A stretch of 40,730 nucleotides of DNA from Chloroflexota bacterium. GTDB taxonomy: Bacteria > Chloroflexota > UBA11872 > VXNJ01. The stretch spans positions 1 to 40,730 of the forward strand of contig JASLPR010000078.1 in the NCBI GenBank assembly GCA_030744875.1, written 5' to 3'. Below, in pieces: positions 1-7,072 of this stretch. The position numbers and the translations under genes were made by a program. The notes under the pieces were generated by a model. It saw only the letters and a program-made list of their open reading frames with translations. It was not told the DNA's origin and made no database searches. The number at the start of each line of letters is the position of its first letter. Position 1 is the stretch's first letter.

Positions 1-178
1 CCCCGATTCATTTACGTATTAGGGGCCGCCGAGCTTCATGTGCATCCGCGCCACCGGCCGCGACCGCTTCGCCGCGCTCTATCACCCATGCGCTCCGCTC
101 CGCCCGGTCACCGGGTCCGGCCCGGGAGTCCATCCACCGCCGCCGGCTCCTTCGCCGGTCCCCGGCGCAACTGGCAAA

Positions 179-341
179 GGCGCCGGGGGCAGGACTTCAG
201 TCAAGAAATTCAGTCCGCGGTTCGCTTATCCAGCGCGGTGCCTAGGACGATGAGTGGAGTGGTGCCGAGGGCCGGACTTCAGCCCACAAATCCAGTGCGC
301 GTGATCGCGAATCTGACTCGGTGCCGAGGCAATGCCAGGCA
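179..341 (-). repeat. Two degenerate 82-bp tandem units resembling the tRNA-Leu 3' end
   Basis: Two units begin at 179 and 261 and the tRNA-Leu itself begins its matching segment at 343, so the spacing is 82 and 82. The first 33 nt of the two units agree at about 26 positions. The unit at 261 shares its first 12 bases with the tRNA 3' end (GGTGCCGAGGGC on the plus strand), followed by a T-arm-like stretch. The similarity between the two units continues past the tRNA-like part: each also carries a second CGGTGCC(G/T)AGG motif, at 319 and 235. All copies have the tRNA orientation and lie downstream of its 3' end. They could be scars of tRNA-targeted integration or decayed partial tRNA duplications. 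A fainter match may exist near 106. The first 178 bases otherwise hold no gene I can support. Confidence 0.6.
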
Positions 342-428
342 TGGTGCCGAGGGCGGGATTTGAACCCGCACAACCCGAAGGTCACTAGCCCCTCAAGCTA
401 GCGCGTCTGCCAATTCCGCCACCTCGGC
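342..428 (-). tRNA. tRNA-Leu (anticodon GAG), CCA encoded
   Basis: On the minus strand this folds as a class II tRNA. The acceptor stem GCCGAGG pairs with CCTCGGC. The D-arm is followed by the anticodon stem CTAGC/GCTAG, whose loop TTGAGGG gives anticodon GAG. There is a long variable arm around CTTCGG and a T-arm of GCGGG-TTCAAAT-CCCGC. The discriminator is A and a genomic CCA follows at 344-342. A perfect TATAAT lies 13 bases upstream of the 5' end. Confidence 0.95.
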
Positions 429-440
429 CGGTGCCCGGCG

Positions 441-446
441 ATTATA
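441..446 (-). promoter_or_regulatory. -10 box of tRNA-Leu
   Basis: A perfect TATAAT on the minus strand sits 13 nt before the mature tRNA 5' end, in an otherwise very GC-rich stretch. No good -35 box is visible. Confidence 0.55.
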
Positions 447-523
447 CCCGCCCGCCCCTCCTCAACCACCCGCCGGCAGCCGCACCTGCCACCCCTATTT
501 CCCGACCGCCCCGGCCGCTCCGA

Positions 524-529
524 TACAAT
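524..529 (+). promoter_or_regulatory. Probable -10 box of uvrB
   Basis: TACAAT (5 of 6 to consensus) lies between the divergent tRNA-Leu promoter and uvrB. Its last base is the first base of the TTG at 529. If the box is real, transcription starts near 536 and that TTG cannot be the start codon. Confidence 0.4.
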
Positions 530-567
530 TGGACAACCGATCCAAACCGACTGACCCGCCCCGAAAG

Positions 568-2592
568 TTGCGCCCCTTGCCAGAGTTCCAACTCGTCACC
601 GATATGTCGCCGCGCGGCGATCAGCCCGAAGCCGTCGAGCGGCTCGTCGAAGGAATCAATTCCGGCGAGAAATACCAGACTTTGCTGGGCGTCACCGGTT
701 CCGGCAAGACGTTCACAATGGCCAACGTCATCGCTCAGGTCCAGAAGCCGACTCTGATCCTGGCGCCCAACAAGACCCTGGCCGCCCAACTCTGCTCCGA
801 GTTCCGCGAGTTCTTCCCCAATAACGCCGTCGAGTACTTCGTATCGTATTACGACTACTACCAGCCCGAAGCGTATATGCCGACGACCGACACCTATATC
901 GAGAAGGACTCCGATGTAAACGAGGAGATCGACAAGCTCCGGATGTCGGCCACCCGGTCCGTCTTCAGCCGGCGCGACGTCATTGTGGTCGCCAGCGTCT
1001 CCTGCATCTACGGCATCGGCTCGCCGGAGGATTACGGCACGATGACCGTCTCCCTCAAGGTCGGCCAGGAGTACGTTCTCTACCGGCTGCTGCGCCGGCT
1101 CGCCGGCATTCAGTACGAGCGCAACGACGTGGCCCCCTCGCGCGGCAAGTTCCGCGTCCGCGGCGATGTCGTCGAGATCTTCCCGTCCTACGACGACTTC
1201 GCCTTTCGGCTTGAGTTCTTCGGCGACGAACTAGAGCGCATTGTCCAGATCGATCCGCTGACCGGCGAGATCCTGGAGTCGATGGACAGCATCGACATCC
1301 ACCCCGCCCGACACTACGTGACTCCCGCCGAGCGACTCGAACGCGCCATCAAGAGCATCGACGCCGAACTCGAAGAGACCGTCGCCGACATGGAAGGGCA
1401 GGGCCTGGTTCTGGAACCGGCCCGGATCGCGCAGCGCACCCGTTTCGACATCGAGATGTTGCGCGAGGTCGGCCACTGCAAGGGCATCGAAAACTACACC
1501 CGTCACATCACCGGCCGCGACCCCGGCGAGCCCCCCTGGGTGCTGATCGACTACCTGCCCGACGACAGCCTCATCATCGTTGACGAATCCCACCTGGCGC
1601 TGTCGCAGATCGGCGGCATGCTCGGCGGCGACCGCGCCCGCAAGAAGTCGCTGGTGGACTACGGCTTCCGACTCCCAAGCGCCTACGACAACCGCCCGCT
1701 TTCATTCGACGAGTTCCTGGCTCACGTCAACCAGGCGATCTTCTCCTCGGCCACCCCCGGTGGGTTCGAATACGAGCACAGCGACCGCATCGTCGAGCAG
1801 ATCGTCCGCCCGACGGGGCTTATCGATCCCTCCATCGAGGTCAAGCCAACCAAAGGCCAGATCGACGACCTCCTCGCGGAAGTACAGGAACGGGCCGAAC
1901 TCAAGGAGCGCGTCCTGGTCACCACCCTGACCAAGCGCATGGCCGAGGACCTGGCCGACTACCTGGCCGAGATGGGGATCAAGGTCCACTACCTGCACTC
2001 CGAGGTCGACACCCTGGAGCGGATCGAGATCCTCAGCGACCTCCGCCGCGGGGTCTACGACGTGGTGGTCGGCATCAACCTGCTGCGCGAAGGCCTGGAC
2101 CTGCCCGAAGTCTCGCTGGTCGCGATCCTCGACGCCGACAAAGAGGGCTTCCTGCGGTCCGAAGTTTCGCTGATCCAGACCGTCGGTCGCGCCGCCCGCC
2201 ATCTCAACGGCCACGTCATCATGTACGCCGACCGGGTCACCAACAGCATGAAGAACGCCATCGACGAGACCTACCGCCGCCGCAGCATCCAGGTGGCCTA
2301 CAACCGTGACAACAACATTACCGCCGAGAGCGTGCAGAAGTCGCTCCGCGACATCCGCGAGATGCTGGTCGAAGCCGCCGACAGCGCGGCTGAAGAAGAG
2401 CCCGGCTACGAACCTGGCTTTGCTCGCGTCTCCGAGCTCACTCCCCAGGAGATGTCGATGCGGGTCAAGGAACTGGAAAAGAAGATGCGTCTCGCCGCCG
2501 ACGCGCTTGAATTCGAACACGCCGCCGAGTATCGCGACGAGATATCGACGCTGCGCCAGCGACTCGCCGCGTTGCGCCAGGCCGCCAAATGA
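568..2592 (+). CDS. uvrB: Excinuclease ABC subunit UvrB
   Basis: UvrB is the damage-verifying helicase-like subunit of nucleotide excision repair. It is loaded by UvrA and then recruits UvrC. The protein shows the GDQP segment, Walker A GVTGSGKT, the DNA-inserting beta-hairpin region with [10 protein letters not shown], the IIVDESH helicase box, the C-terminal helicase motifs ([14 protein letters not shown] and QTVGRAARH) and a terminal UVR domain (about 35 residues) that contacts UvrC. Length is normal (about 670-687 residues). The reading frame opens at a TTG at 529, but that codon overlaps a probable -10 box. A TTG at 568 or 577 gives an N-terminus matching the family (family members begin about 15 residues before GDQP), so 568 is used here. 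The gene appears intact. Confidence 0.97.
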   Translation: MRPLPEFQLVTDMSPRGDQPEAVERLVEGINSGEKYQTLLGVTGSGKTFTMANVIAQVQKPTLILAPNKTLAAQLCSEFREFFPNNAVEYFVSYYDYYQPEAYMPTTDTYIEKDSDVNEEIDKLRMSATRSVFSRRDVIVVASVSCIYGIGSPEDYGTMTVSLKVGQEYVLYRLLRRLAGIQYERNDVAPSRGKFRVRGDVVEIFPSYDDFAFRLEFFGDELERIVQIDPLTGEILESMDSIDIHPARHYVTPAERLERAIKSIDAELEETVADMEGQGLVLEPARIAQRTRFDIEMLREVGHCKGIENYTRHITGRDPGEPPWVLIDYLPDDSLIIVDESHLALSQIGGMLGGDRARKKSLVDYGFRLPSAYDNRPLSFDEFLAHVNQAIFSSATPGGFEYEHSDRIVEQIVRPTGLIDPSIEVKPTKGQIDDLLAEVQERAELKERVLVTTLTKRMAEDLADYLAEMGIKVHYLHSEVDTLERIEILSDLRRGVYDVVVGINLLREGLDLPEVSLVAILDADKEGFLRSEVSLIQTVGRAARHLNGHVIMYADRVTNSMKNAIDETYRRRSIQVAYNRDNNITAESVQKSLRDIREMLVEAADSAAEEEPGYEPGFARVSELTPQEMSMRVKELEKKMRLAADALEFEHAAEYRDEISTLRQRLAALRQAAK

Positions 2593-2617
2593 CCGCCGCC
2601 GGCAGACGGCTCAGCCG

Positions 2618-2893
2618 ATGAGTAAATGGGCTCGCCTGCGCCTCCCCATCGCCGCTGTGATCGTTTTCTTCCTCGGCGTCGGCCTCAACTTCATCGTCTC
2701 GTCCTACGACATCGTCATCCCCGCGCTCTGGATCTGGCCTCTTCTCGTTATCACCTTCTTCGGCCTCATCATCTGGGCCATCGGCGGCATGACCCTGGTA
2801 AAGCGCGTCTGGTACTGGCTCTGGGGCGCGCCCTGGGACGCCGCCGGCTACATCGCCAGCCGGCCCAAATCCCCCGGCGAAACCGACGACTAG
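2618..2893 (+). CDS. Small two-TM membrane protein
   Basis: A 91-residue protein of unknown function starting at ATG 2618, 25 bases after the uvrB stop, so probably co-transcribed. A short basic N-terminus precedes a first hydrophobic segment (about residues 9-27) and a second (about 36-58). A Trp-rich basic stretch and a polar acidic tail follow. I recognise no family. The codon pattern matches neighbouring genes and the frame is open from a good start to a proper stop, which supports it as real. Confidence 0.6.
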   Translation: MSKWARLRLPIAAVIVFFLGVGLNFIVSSYDIVIPALWIWPLLVITFFGLIIWAIGGMTLVKRVWYWLWGAPWDAAGYIASRPKSPGETDD

Positions 2894-2906
2894 CCGGCTC
2901 TTACGC

Positions 2907-2912
2907 TAGCCT
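2907..2912 (+). promoter_or_regulatory. Possible -10 box with a near-leaderless start
   Basis: TAGCCT stands about 7 bases before the ATG at 2919. If it is a -10 box, the downstream mRNA would be leaderless. It is a weak match and is reported because TANNCT boxes recur before other genes in this window. Confidence 0.2.
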
Positions 2913-2918
2913 GTAGCC

Positions 2919-3101
2919 ATGTACTGCCCGATCAACTTCGCTGACTTCGCCACCGGTGGCCAGGCTTTGCTCTGGCCCCTCGATCTGGTCACCACATTGG
3001 CCGTCGCCCTAGCCATCGCCGGCGCGCTCTTCCTGGCCCTGTGGCAGGTCGCCCGCCACCACGGCCTGTCCCCCGAGGGATCCGTCCCGAACCAGGCCTG
3101 A
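2919..3101 (+). CDS. Small one-TM protein
   Basis: A 60-residue predicted protein starting at ATG 2919. It has a single strong hydrophobic segment (about residues 19-43: LWPLDLVTTLAVALAIAGAL and following) and a short basic-polar tail. No family is recognised. It lies in a run of three tiny membrane-protein frames on the same strand after uvrB, with 25 bases before it and 6 after it. That tight packing supports an operon of small envelope proteins, but no function can be assigned. Confidence 0.45.
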   Translation: MYCPINFADFATGGQALLWPLDLVTTLAVALAIAGALFLALWQVARHHGLSPEGSVPNQA

Positions 3102-3107
3102 TCGCCG

Positions 3108-3284
3108 GTGCCCTTCGCCATCAGGCCGCTTGAACTGCTGATCCTCTTGTTCCCGGTTGCCCTCGCCGTTGGTTTCAGTCTCATCTTCTTCATGCTCCGC
3201 TCCCGGCGGAGCTCTAATCAGACCCGCCCGACCGGCCCCGCAAAGCCCCTCTACCGATCGCCCTCCGACAGGCCTTCGCCCTAG
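3108..3284 (+). CDS. Small one-TM protein (GTG start)
   Basis: A 58-residue frame from GTG 3108 to TAG 3284. The N-terminus reads MPFAIRPLELLILLF, then a hydrophobic helix to about residue 29, then a basic juxtamembrane cluster (RSRR) and a Pro/Ser/Arg-rich cytosolic-type tail. This helix followed by a charged tail is typical of small bacterial single-pass proteins, but no named family is claimed. It starts 6 bases after the preceding small gene and overlaps the end of the convergent gene by 4 bases. Confidence 0.4.
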   Translation: MPFAIRPLELLILLFPVALAVGFSLIFFMLRSRRSSNQTRPTGPAKPLYRSPSDRPSP

Positions 3285-3613
3285 CTCTCCCCGACCCAGC
3301 CAACTAGCACCGCCCCCAGCCCCACGGTCACCAGCACCGCGCTGACCCGAAAGATGTGCGGCTCGATCGCCGCCGGGCAGAAGATGTCCGTCACCTGCCC
3401 GTGCTCCGCGCCACAGCTCTCGGCCAGGGTTGTCAGCGGGCAGCGGCCTCGATTCAGCGCCAGCGCCAAGCCTTCCAGCGCGATCGCCGCCACCGCCACT
3501 ACCAAAAGCCCGTCGCGCCGTCCGCTGAACCTGGCGAACAGCAGGTAGCCGATACAGGCCGACATGAGCACGAAGATCACCGTGTGCACCGTCTTGATCG
3601 CCAGGATCGTCAC
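3281..3613 (-). CDS. Small four-TM conserved membrane protein
   Basis: A 110-residue protein from a GTG at 3613. Hydrophobic segments lie at about residues 5-28, 36-54 and 88-107, with a conserved-looking central stretch RCPLTTLAE followed by GAEHG and DIF. Small bacterial membrane proteins with an N-terminal KTVHT-type helix and a central CPLT motif are widespread and uncharacterised; this looks like one of them. A purine-rich stretch GGGAAGGA precedes the start. It converges on the upstream small-protein run. Function unknown. Confidence 0.65.
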   Translation of the reverse strand: MTILAIKTVHTVIFVLMSACIGYLLFARFSGRRDGLLVVAVAAIALEGLALALNRGRCPLTTLAESCGAEHGQVTDIFCPAAIEPHIFRVSAVLVTVGLGAVLVGWVGES

Positions 3614-3953
3614 CCCGAGCCCGTCCTTCCCGCTGCCACGGGTGTTTCATGCGCCCGATGGCCTGCGCCCGGTCTGCATCCTGCATCTTGCCCCATTCCT
3701 GCGCCCGGGGCACCACCCGCCGTCGCGGCTACCGAGAGTTATTGTCCAAACCAGTTCCAACCCGGCCCCGGACATTTCCTTCTACCCCCGTCCGTCGCAC
3801 AGAAGGACTTCCGCCGGCTCTCGCAATAGACTTCTCGAACATGAGTGGGGGGGGCGTCCGGGCGGCTGTTCCGTGCATTGCGGGACGGGCTGGACATGTG
3901 ACCCGGAGGCGTCGAAAGTAGGCCCGGCAAAGGGCTCTCAAGAGGACCGGTTA
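3614..3953. other. 340-base intergenic region without a recognisable gene
   Basis: This stretch separates two divergent genes. It is GC-rich, contains a run of eight G at about 3845-3852, and has a few AT-richer spots (around 3740 and 3825) that could hold promoters for either side. I see no tRNA, no riboswitch core and no convincing ORF. Confidence 0.5.
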
Positions 3954-4574
3954 ATGAGGGACATAATGGACGGGCCGGAGGCCGAGATGAGCGAGCTGGT
4001 CATCCAATTCGCGGAGGGCGATGAGGCTGTCGCCTCTATCCATATTCGGCCCCTGGAAGGAATTGACGGCGACGAGGCGATATTCCAGATCTCCAATCTT
4101 CAACTGGGCTTCTCGTACTTCGCCAATATGCTCTTCAATCTCGGCGAAGATCCAGCCGCCGAGGCTCTCTTGAGCACGGTGACTGAGCGCGGTATTGCCA
4201 TCAGTGACTCGCCTGAACTGAGCGGCCGATTCTACCGGCCTCGGCCCGACCAACTCGCAGACGGGGGATCGGGCGGCAGCAAATGGCGAGCCGTGCTTCG
4301 CCGTAGCCAGGACGGCCGTTTCGTGCTCGACACCTTTCCGTCTCCGGGCGGTGACCCGCGCATCATGTCGAGAATCTCAACGCTCGCCTTGTTCGACCAT
4401 TTGCGGGCAGTTTGCGATGACCGATTCTTCGTCCTCCTCATTGTCGGGCTGGGCGCCATCACCGACTACTACCAGCATCAAGGGACGACCCATCCGCAAG
4501 GAAGGCTTGAGGGTCCGGAGAGGGCGATGCTGACCGGGGCGGCGTTCATCAAGTCGGGCGCCTTCGACCAGTAG
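3954..4574 (+). CDS. Hypothetical cytosolic protein
   Basis: A 206-residue protein starting at ATG 3954, preceded by an AGAGGA ribosome-binding site eight bases away. It is acidic at the N-terminus (EMSELVIQFAEGDEAV), with no signal peptide. One mildly hydrophobic stretch near residues 158-172 (FFVLLIVGLGAI) could be a buried helix. No domain is recognised. A long upstream extension of the frame is open but lacks coding character. Codon use is somewhat less G/C-biased at third positions than the neighbours, which may hint at a different origin. It is monocistronic, between a 340-base gap and a terminator-like hairpin. Confidence 0.6.
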   Translation: MRDIMDGPEAEMSELVIQFAEGDEAVASIHIRPLEGIDGDEAIFQISNLQLGFSYFANMLFNLGEDPAAEALLSTVTERGIAISDSPELSGRFYRPRPDQLADGGSGGSKWRAVLRRSQDGRFVLDTFPSPGGDPRIMSRISTLALFDHLRAVCDDRFFVLLIVGLGAITDYYQHQGTTHPQGRLEGPERAMLTGAAFIKSGAFDQ

Positions 4575-4578
4575 CGGC

Positions 4579-4600
4579 CGGTTTCGTACAACCGCTTTTT
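4579..4600 (+). terminator. Rho-independent terminator of the hypothetical gene
   Basis: A 5-bp hairpin CGGTT-TCGTAC-AACCG is followed by C and five T, starting 5 bases after the stop at 4574. It is short but has a proper T-tract. Confidence 0.5.
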
Positions 4601-4663
4601 GAATCGAGGTCGCGGTCGGCCTGCCGCCCCCGGGGTGAAGCGGCCCGAGCCCTCTTCCGATCC

Positions 4664-7072
4664 CTAGGCCCGCTTCGCGCTGCCGGTCGGCTGCGCCGTG
4701 AACATCGCCCGCACTTCCCCCACCGTCGTCGCGTCGTTTGGTGACTTGTCCGCCCGGGGCATCCCGAGCACTCGCGGGAACCGGAGTGCATAGCCCGGCT
4801 CGTCCCCGCTCCGCCCGGCAGTATGATTGGGACTCCGCGTCAACTCGTCGGCCAGCACCTCGACCACGTACCGCGGGTCCACCCAGACGTCGGGCTCGAT
4901 TCCGCTGTCCAGTTCCGGCGGCGCGCCATCGCGGACATCGTTGTCCAACAGGTGGCGCATCGCCACCCACTCCAGGTCCGAAAGCCCGGTGCCGACCCGC
5001 GCGATCGTCTTCAATCGCGCCTCCTCCTCGTCCCAGACCGCCGTCAGCAGTGCGCCGATCCCCCAGGCCGCCCGCTTGCCCTGGCCGCGCCAATAGCCCA
5101 CCACCGCGCAGTCCAGCGTATCGCTCAATTCCACCCGGTAGCTGCGCTTCAGCTTGATCCAGTTGAAGTTCCGCTTGCCCGCCTGGTAGCTGGCGTCCAG
5201 CCGCTTGGCCAGGATTCCCTCCAGGCCGGCCTCCACTTCGCTGGAGAAGTAGGTATCGATCTCCTTCGGGTCCTCGGTCACCAGGTTCTCCGTCACCCCG
5301 ATGGCTTCGTTGGGCTCGATCAGCGCCAGCAGCCGGTCGCGGCGCTCCAAGTAGGAAAGCCCGGTCAGGTCCTCACCTGAAGCGCAGAGCAGATCGAAGG
5401 CCAGCAGGGTCAGCGGAACGTCGTCGGCCATCTCCGCGATGTTGTGCTTGCGGCGTCGCGACACCGTCACCTGGAACGGCAGGAAATCGCGCGTGTCCGA
5501 GTCATAGGCCATCGCCTCGCCCTCCAAGATCACCCGGTCCTCTTTGAGCTGCGTCCGCATTGCCTCGGCGACCTCGGGAAACATCCCGGTCATGTCCTCC
5601 AGGTTCCGTGAGTAGATATGCACCTCGTCGCCGTCGCGATGGATCTGGATGCGGAAGCCGTCGTACTTCGGCTCGATCCCGCAGCGGCCAATCTTTTCGA
5701 CGATCTCCGCTCCTGAAGACAGCCGCGCCGCCTGGGCCATCCGCACCGGATTGCCGACTTCCACCTGGATTCCCGCCAGACCGTCCAGCCGGCCCGCCAG
5801 GTAGCGCCCGGCCACCAGGCCCAGGTCGCTGACCATGTTGTAGGCGCGCTCGATCTCGGCCCGCTCCGACTTGTCGCCGGCCCCAGCGAACGACAGCGCG
5901 TCCAGGATCGTCGGGTCGCCGACTCCCAGCCGCAACCGCTCGATCGGGATGCGGGCAAAGTACCGGTTTTCCAGCGAGCCCAGCGACCGCATGACCTCGG
6001 CCACCTTCTCCACCTTGCGTTCCACCGAGCCCTCGCCGGAGATCGCCGCGATCGTCTCCAGCGACGCAAAGATTTCCGCCACCGACCGCGATCCCGCCGT
6101 GAATTTGGCGAACGACTCCGCCACCAGGCCGAAGTCGCCCATTTCCTTGAACCGCTCCTCCACTTCCACCGGCCCGACGTCAAACGCCGCCGCGATCGCG
6201 CTCACCAGCATCTTCTCGCCGACCCCGAACTCCACCGGCAGGAACGTCGGCGCCACCCGGCCCTGCAGCAGGTAGGCGATGCGTCCGCCGTCCTCAGGGT
6301 CCAAATTGCGCAATAGCTCCGCCAGGTAAGCCGCCATGGCTATCCGCCCGCTCACCGCTTCCACCCGCTCGAAGGCGCGGGCCAGCTCGTAGAACGAGCC
6401 ATCGGCCGGCACCCGGCGTCCGCGCTGGTCCCAGATGCCGGTCAGCGCGGCGATGATATCCCCGAAGTGCGTATACGGCGTGTACGCGATCCCTTCCTTC
6501 TTGCAGTACCGCGCCAGCGCCTTCTTTTCCTTGGCGAACAGCACGTCGGCAACCCCCGCCGCCGGCTTGTCCGAGTCGGCGTCGCCGGCGTAGCCCACCA
6601 CCTCGAACTCCGCCTGCGCCCGCTTCAGCAGCACGTCCTTGGCCACCCCGAACCGGCCGTCGCCATCGCCCTCATGCGGGAAGCCCAGCCGGATACGCCC
6701 GTCCACGAACTCCAGCGTGTTGCAGGTCACCGGGACTTCCCCCAGCCCCGCCCGGTGCAGCAGGCGCTCGATGTAGAAATCGAACCCGTCACTGACGATT
6801 TCGAACTCGATCCCGGCCGCCCGGCAATAGCGGCAGAACTCGCCGAAGAACGGGTCCAGTTCGAAGCCGTCCACGAACTCCACCAGCTCGTCCTCGCTGA
6901 TGTTCATCAGCACGAACTGCGCCTCGGCGCGTTCGCGGGTGGTGATTTCGCCGGCCACCCAGCGATCGTCGATTTCCTTCACTTCGTCGTCGCCGAAGTG
7001 CACCAGCACCTGGTGACCCACGTCCTCGGTCACCACGGTCCCGTCGAAATCCAGCAGGAACTTGCGCCCCAC
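4664..7072 (-). CDS. HAD phosphatase - ATP-dependent DNA ligase fusion
   Basis: One uninterrupted 802-residue frame holds two complete enzymes. Residues 1 to about 220 are a SerB/MtnX-like HAD phosphatase: nucleophile and acid Asp8 and Asp10 in LDFDGTV, Ser94 in VSDGF, Lys145 in GVAKD, Asp164 and Asp168 in GYAGDADSD. From about 225 follows an archaeal-type (LigB) ATP-dependent DNA ligase: a helical DNA-binding domain to about 440, a nucleotidyltransferase domain with adenylation Lys469 in EPKYDGFR, then ILEGEAM, LLAFDLL and ILAKR...IKLKRSY motifs, and an OB domain to the end. Separate ligases of this kind are usually about 560 residues, so neither half is truncated. The GTG start directly follows the helicase TAG, indicating translational coupling. 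The phosphatase may clean 3'-phosphate ends before sealing, by analogy with HAD-type polynucleotide 3'-phosphatases; this is inference. Confidence 0.93.
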   Translation of the reverse strand: MGRKFLLDFDGTVVTEDVGHQVLVHFGDDEVKEIDDRWVAGEITTRERAEAQFVLMNISEDELVEFVDGFELDPFFGEFCRYCRAAGIEFEIVSDGFDFYIERLLHRAGLGEVPVTCNTLEFVDGRIRLGFPHEGDGDGRFGVAKDVLLKRAQAEFEVVGYAGDADSDKPAAGVADVLFAKEKKALARYCKKEGIAYTPYTHFGDIIAALTGIWDQRGRRVPADGSFYELARAFERVEAVSGRIAMAAYLAELLRNLDPEDGGRIAYLLQGRVAPTFLPVEFGVGEKMLVSAIAAAFDVGPVEVEERFKEMGDFGLVAESFAKFTAGSRSVAEIFASLETIAAISGEGSVERKVEKVAEVMRSLGSLENRYFARIPIERLRLGVGDPTILDALSFAGAGDKSERAEIERAYNMVSDLGLVAGRYLAGRLDGLAGIQVEVGNPVRMAQAARLSSGAEIVEKIGRCGIEPKYDGFRIQIHRDGDEVHIYSRNLEDMTGMFPEVAEAMRTQLKEDRVILEGEAMAYDSDTRDFLPFQVTVSRRRKHNIAEMADDVPLTLLAFDLLCASGEDLTGLSYLERRDRLLALIEPNEAIGVTENLVTEDPKEIDTYFSSEVEAGLEGILAKRLDASYQAGKRNFNWIKLKRSYRVELSDTLDCAVVGYWRGQGKRAAWGIGALLTAVWDEEEARLKTIARVGTGLSDLEWVAMRHLLDNDVRDGAPPELDSGIEPDVWVDPRYVVEVLADELTRSPNHTAGRSGDEPGYALRFPRVLGMPRADKSPNDATTVGEVRAMFTAQPTGSAKRA

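Noticed and set aside
1-178. Protein-coding gene on the plus strand near the window start (frames at 38-363)
   Set aside because: The translations are Arg/Pro-rich with no domain character and overlap the tRNA-derived repeat units.
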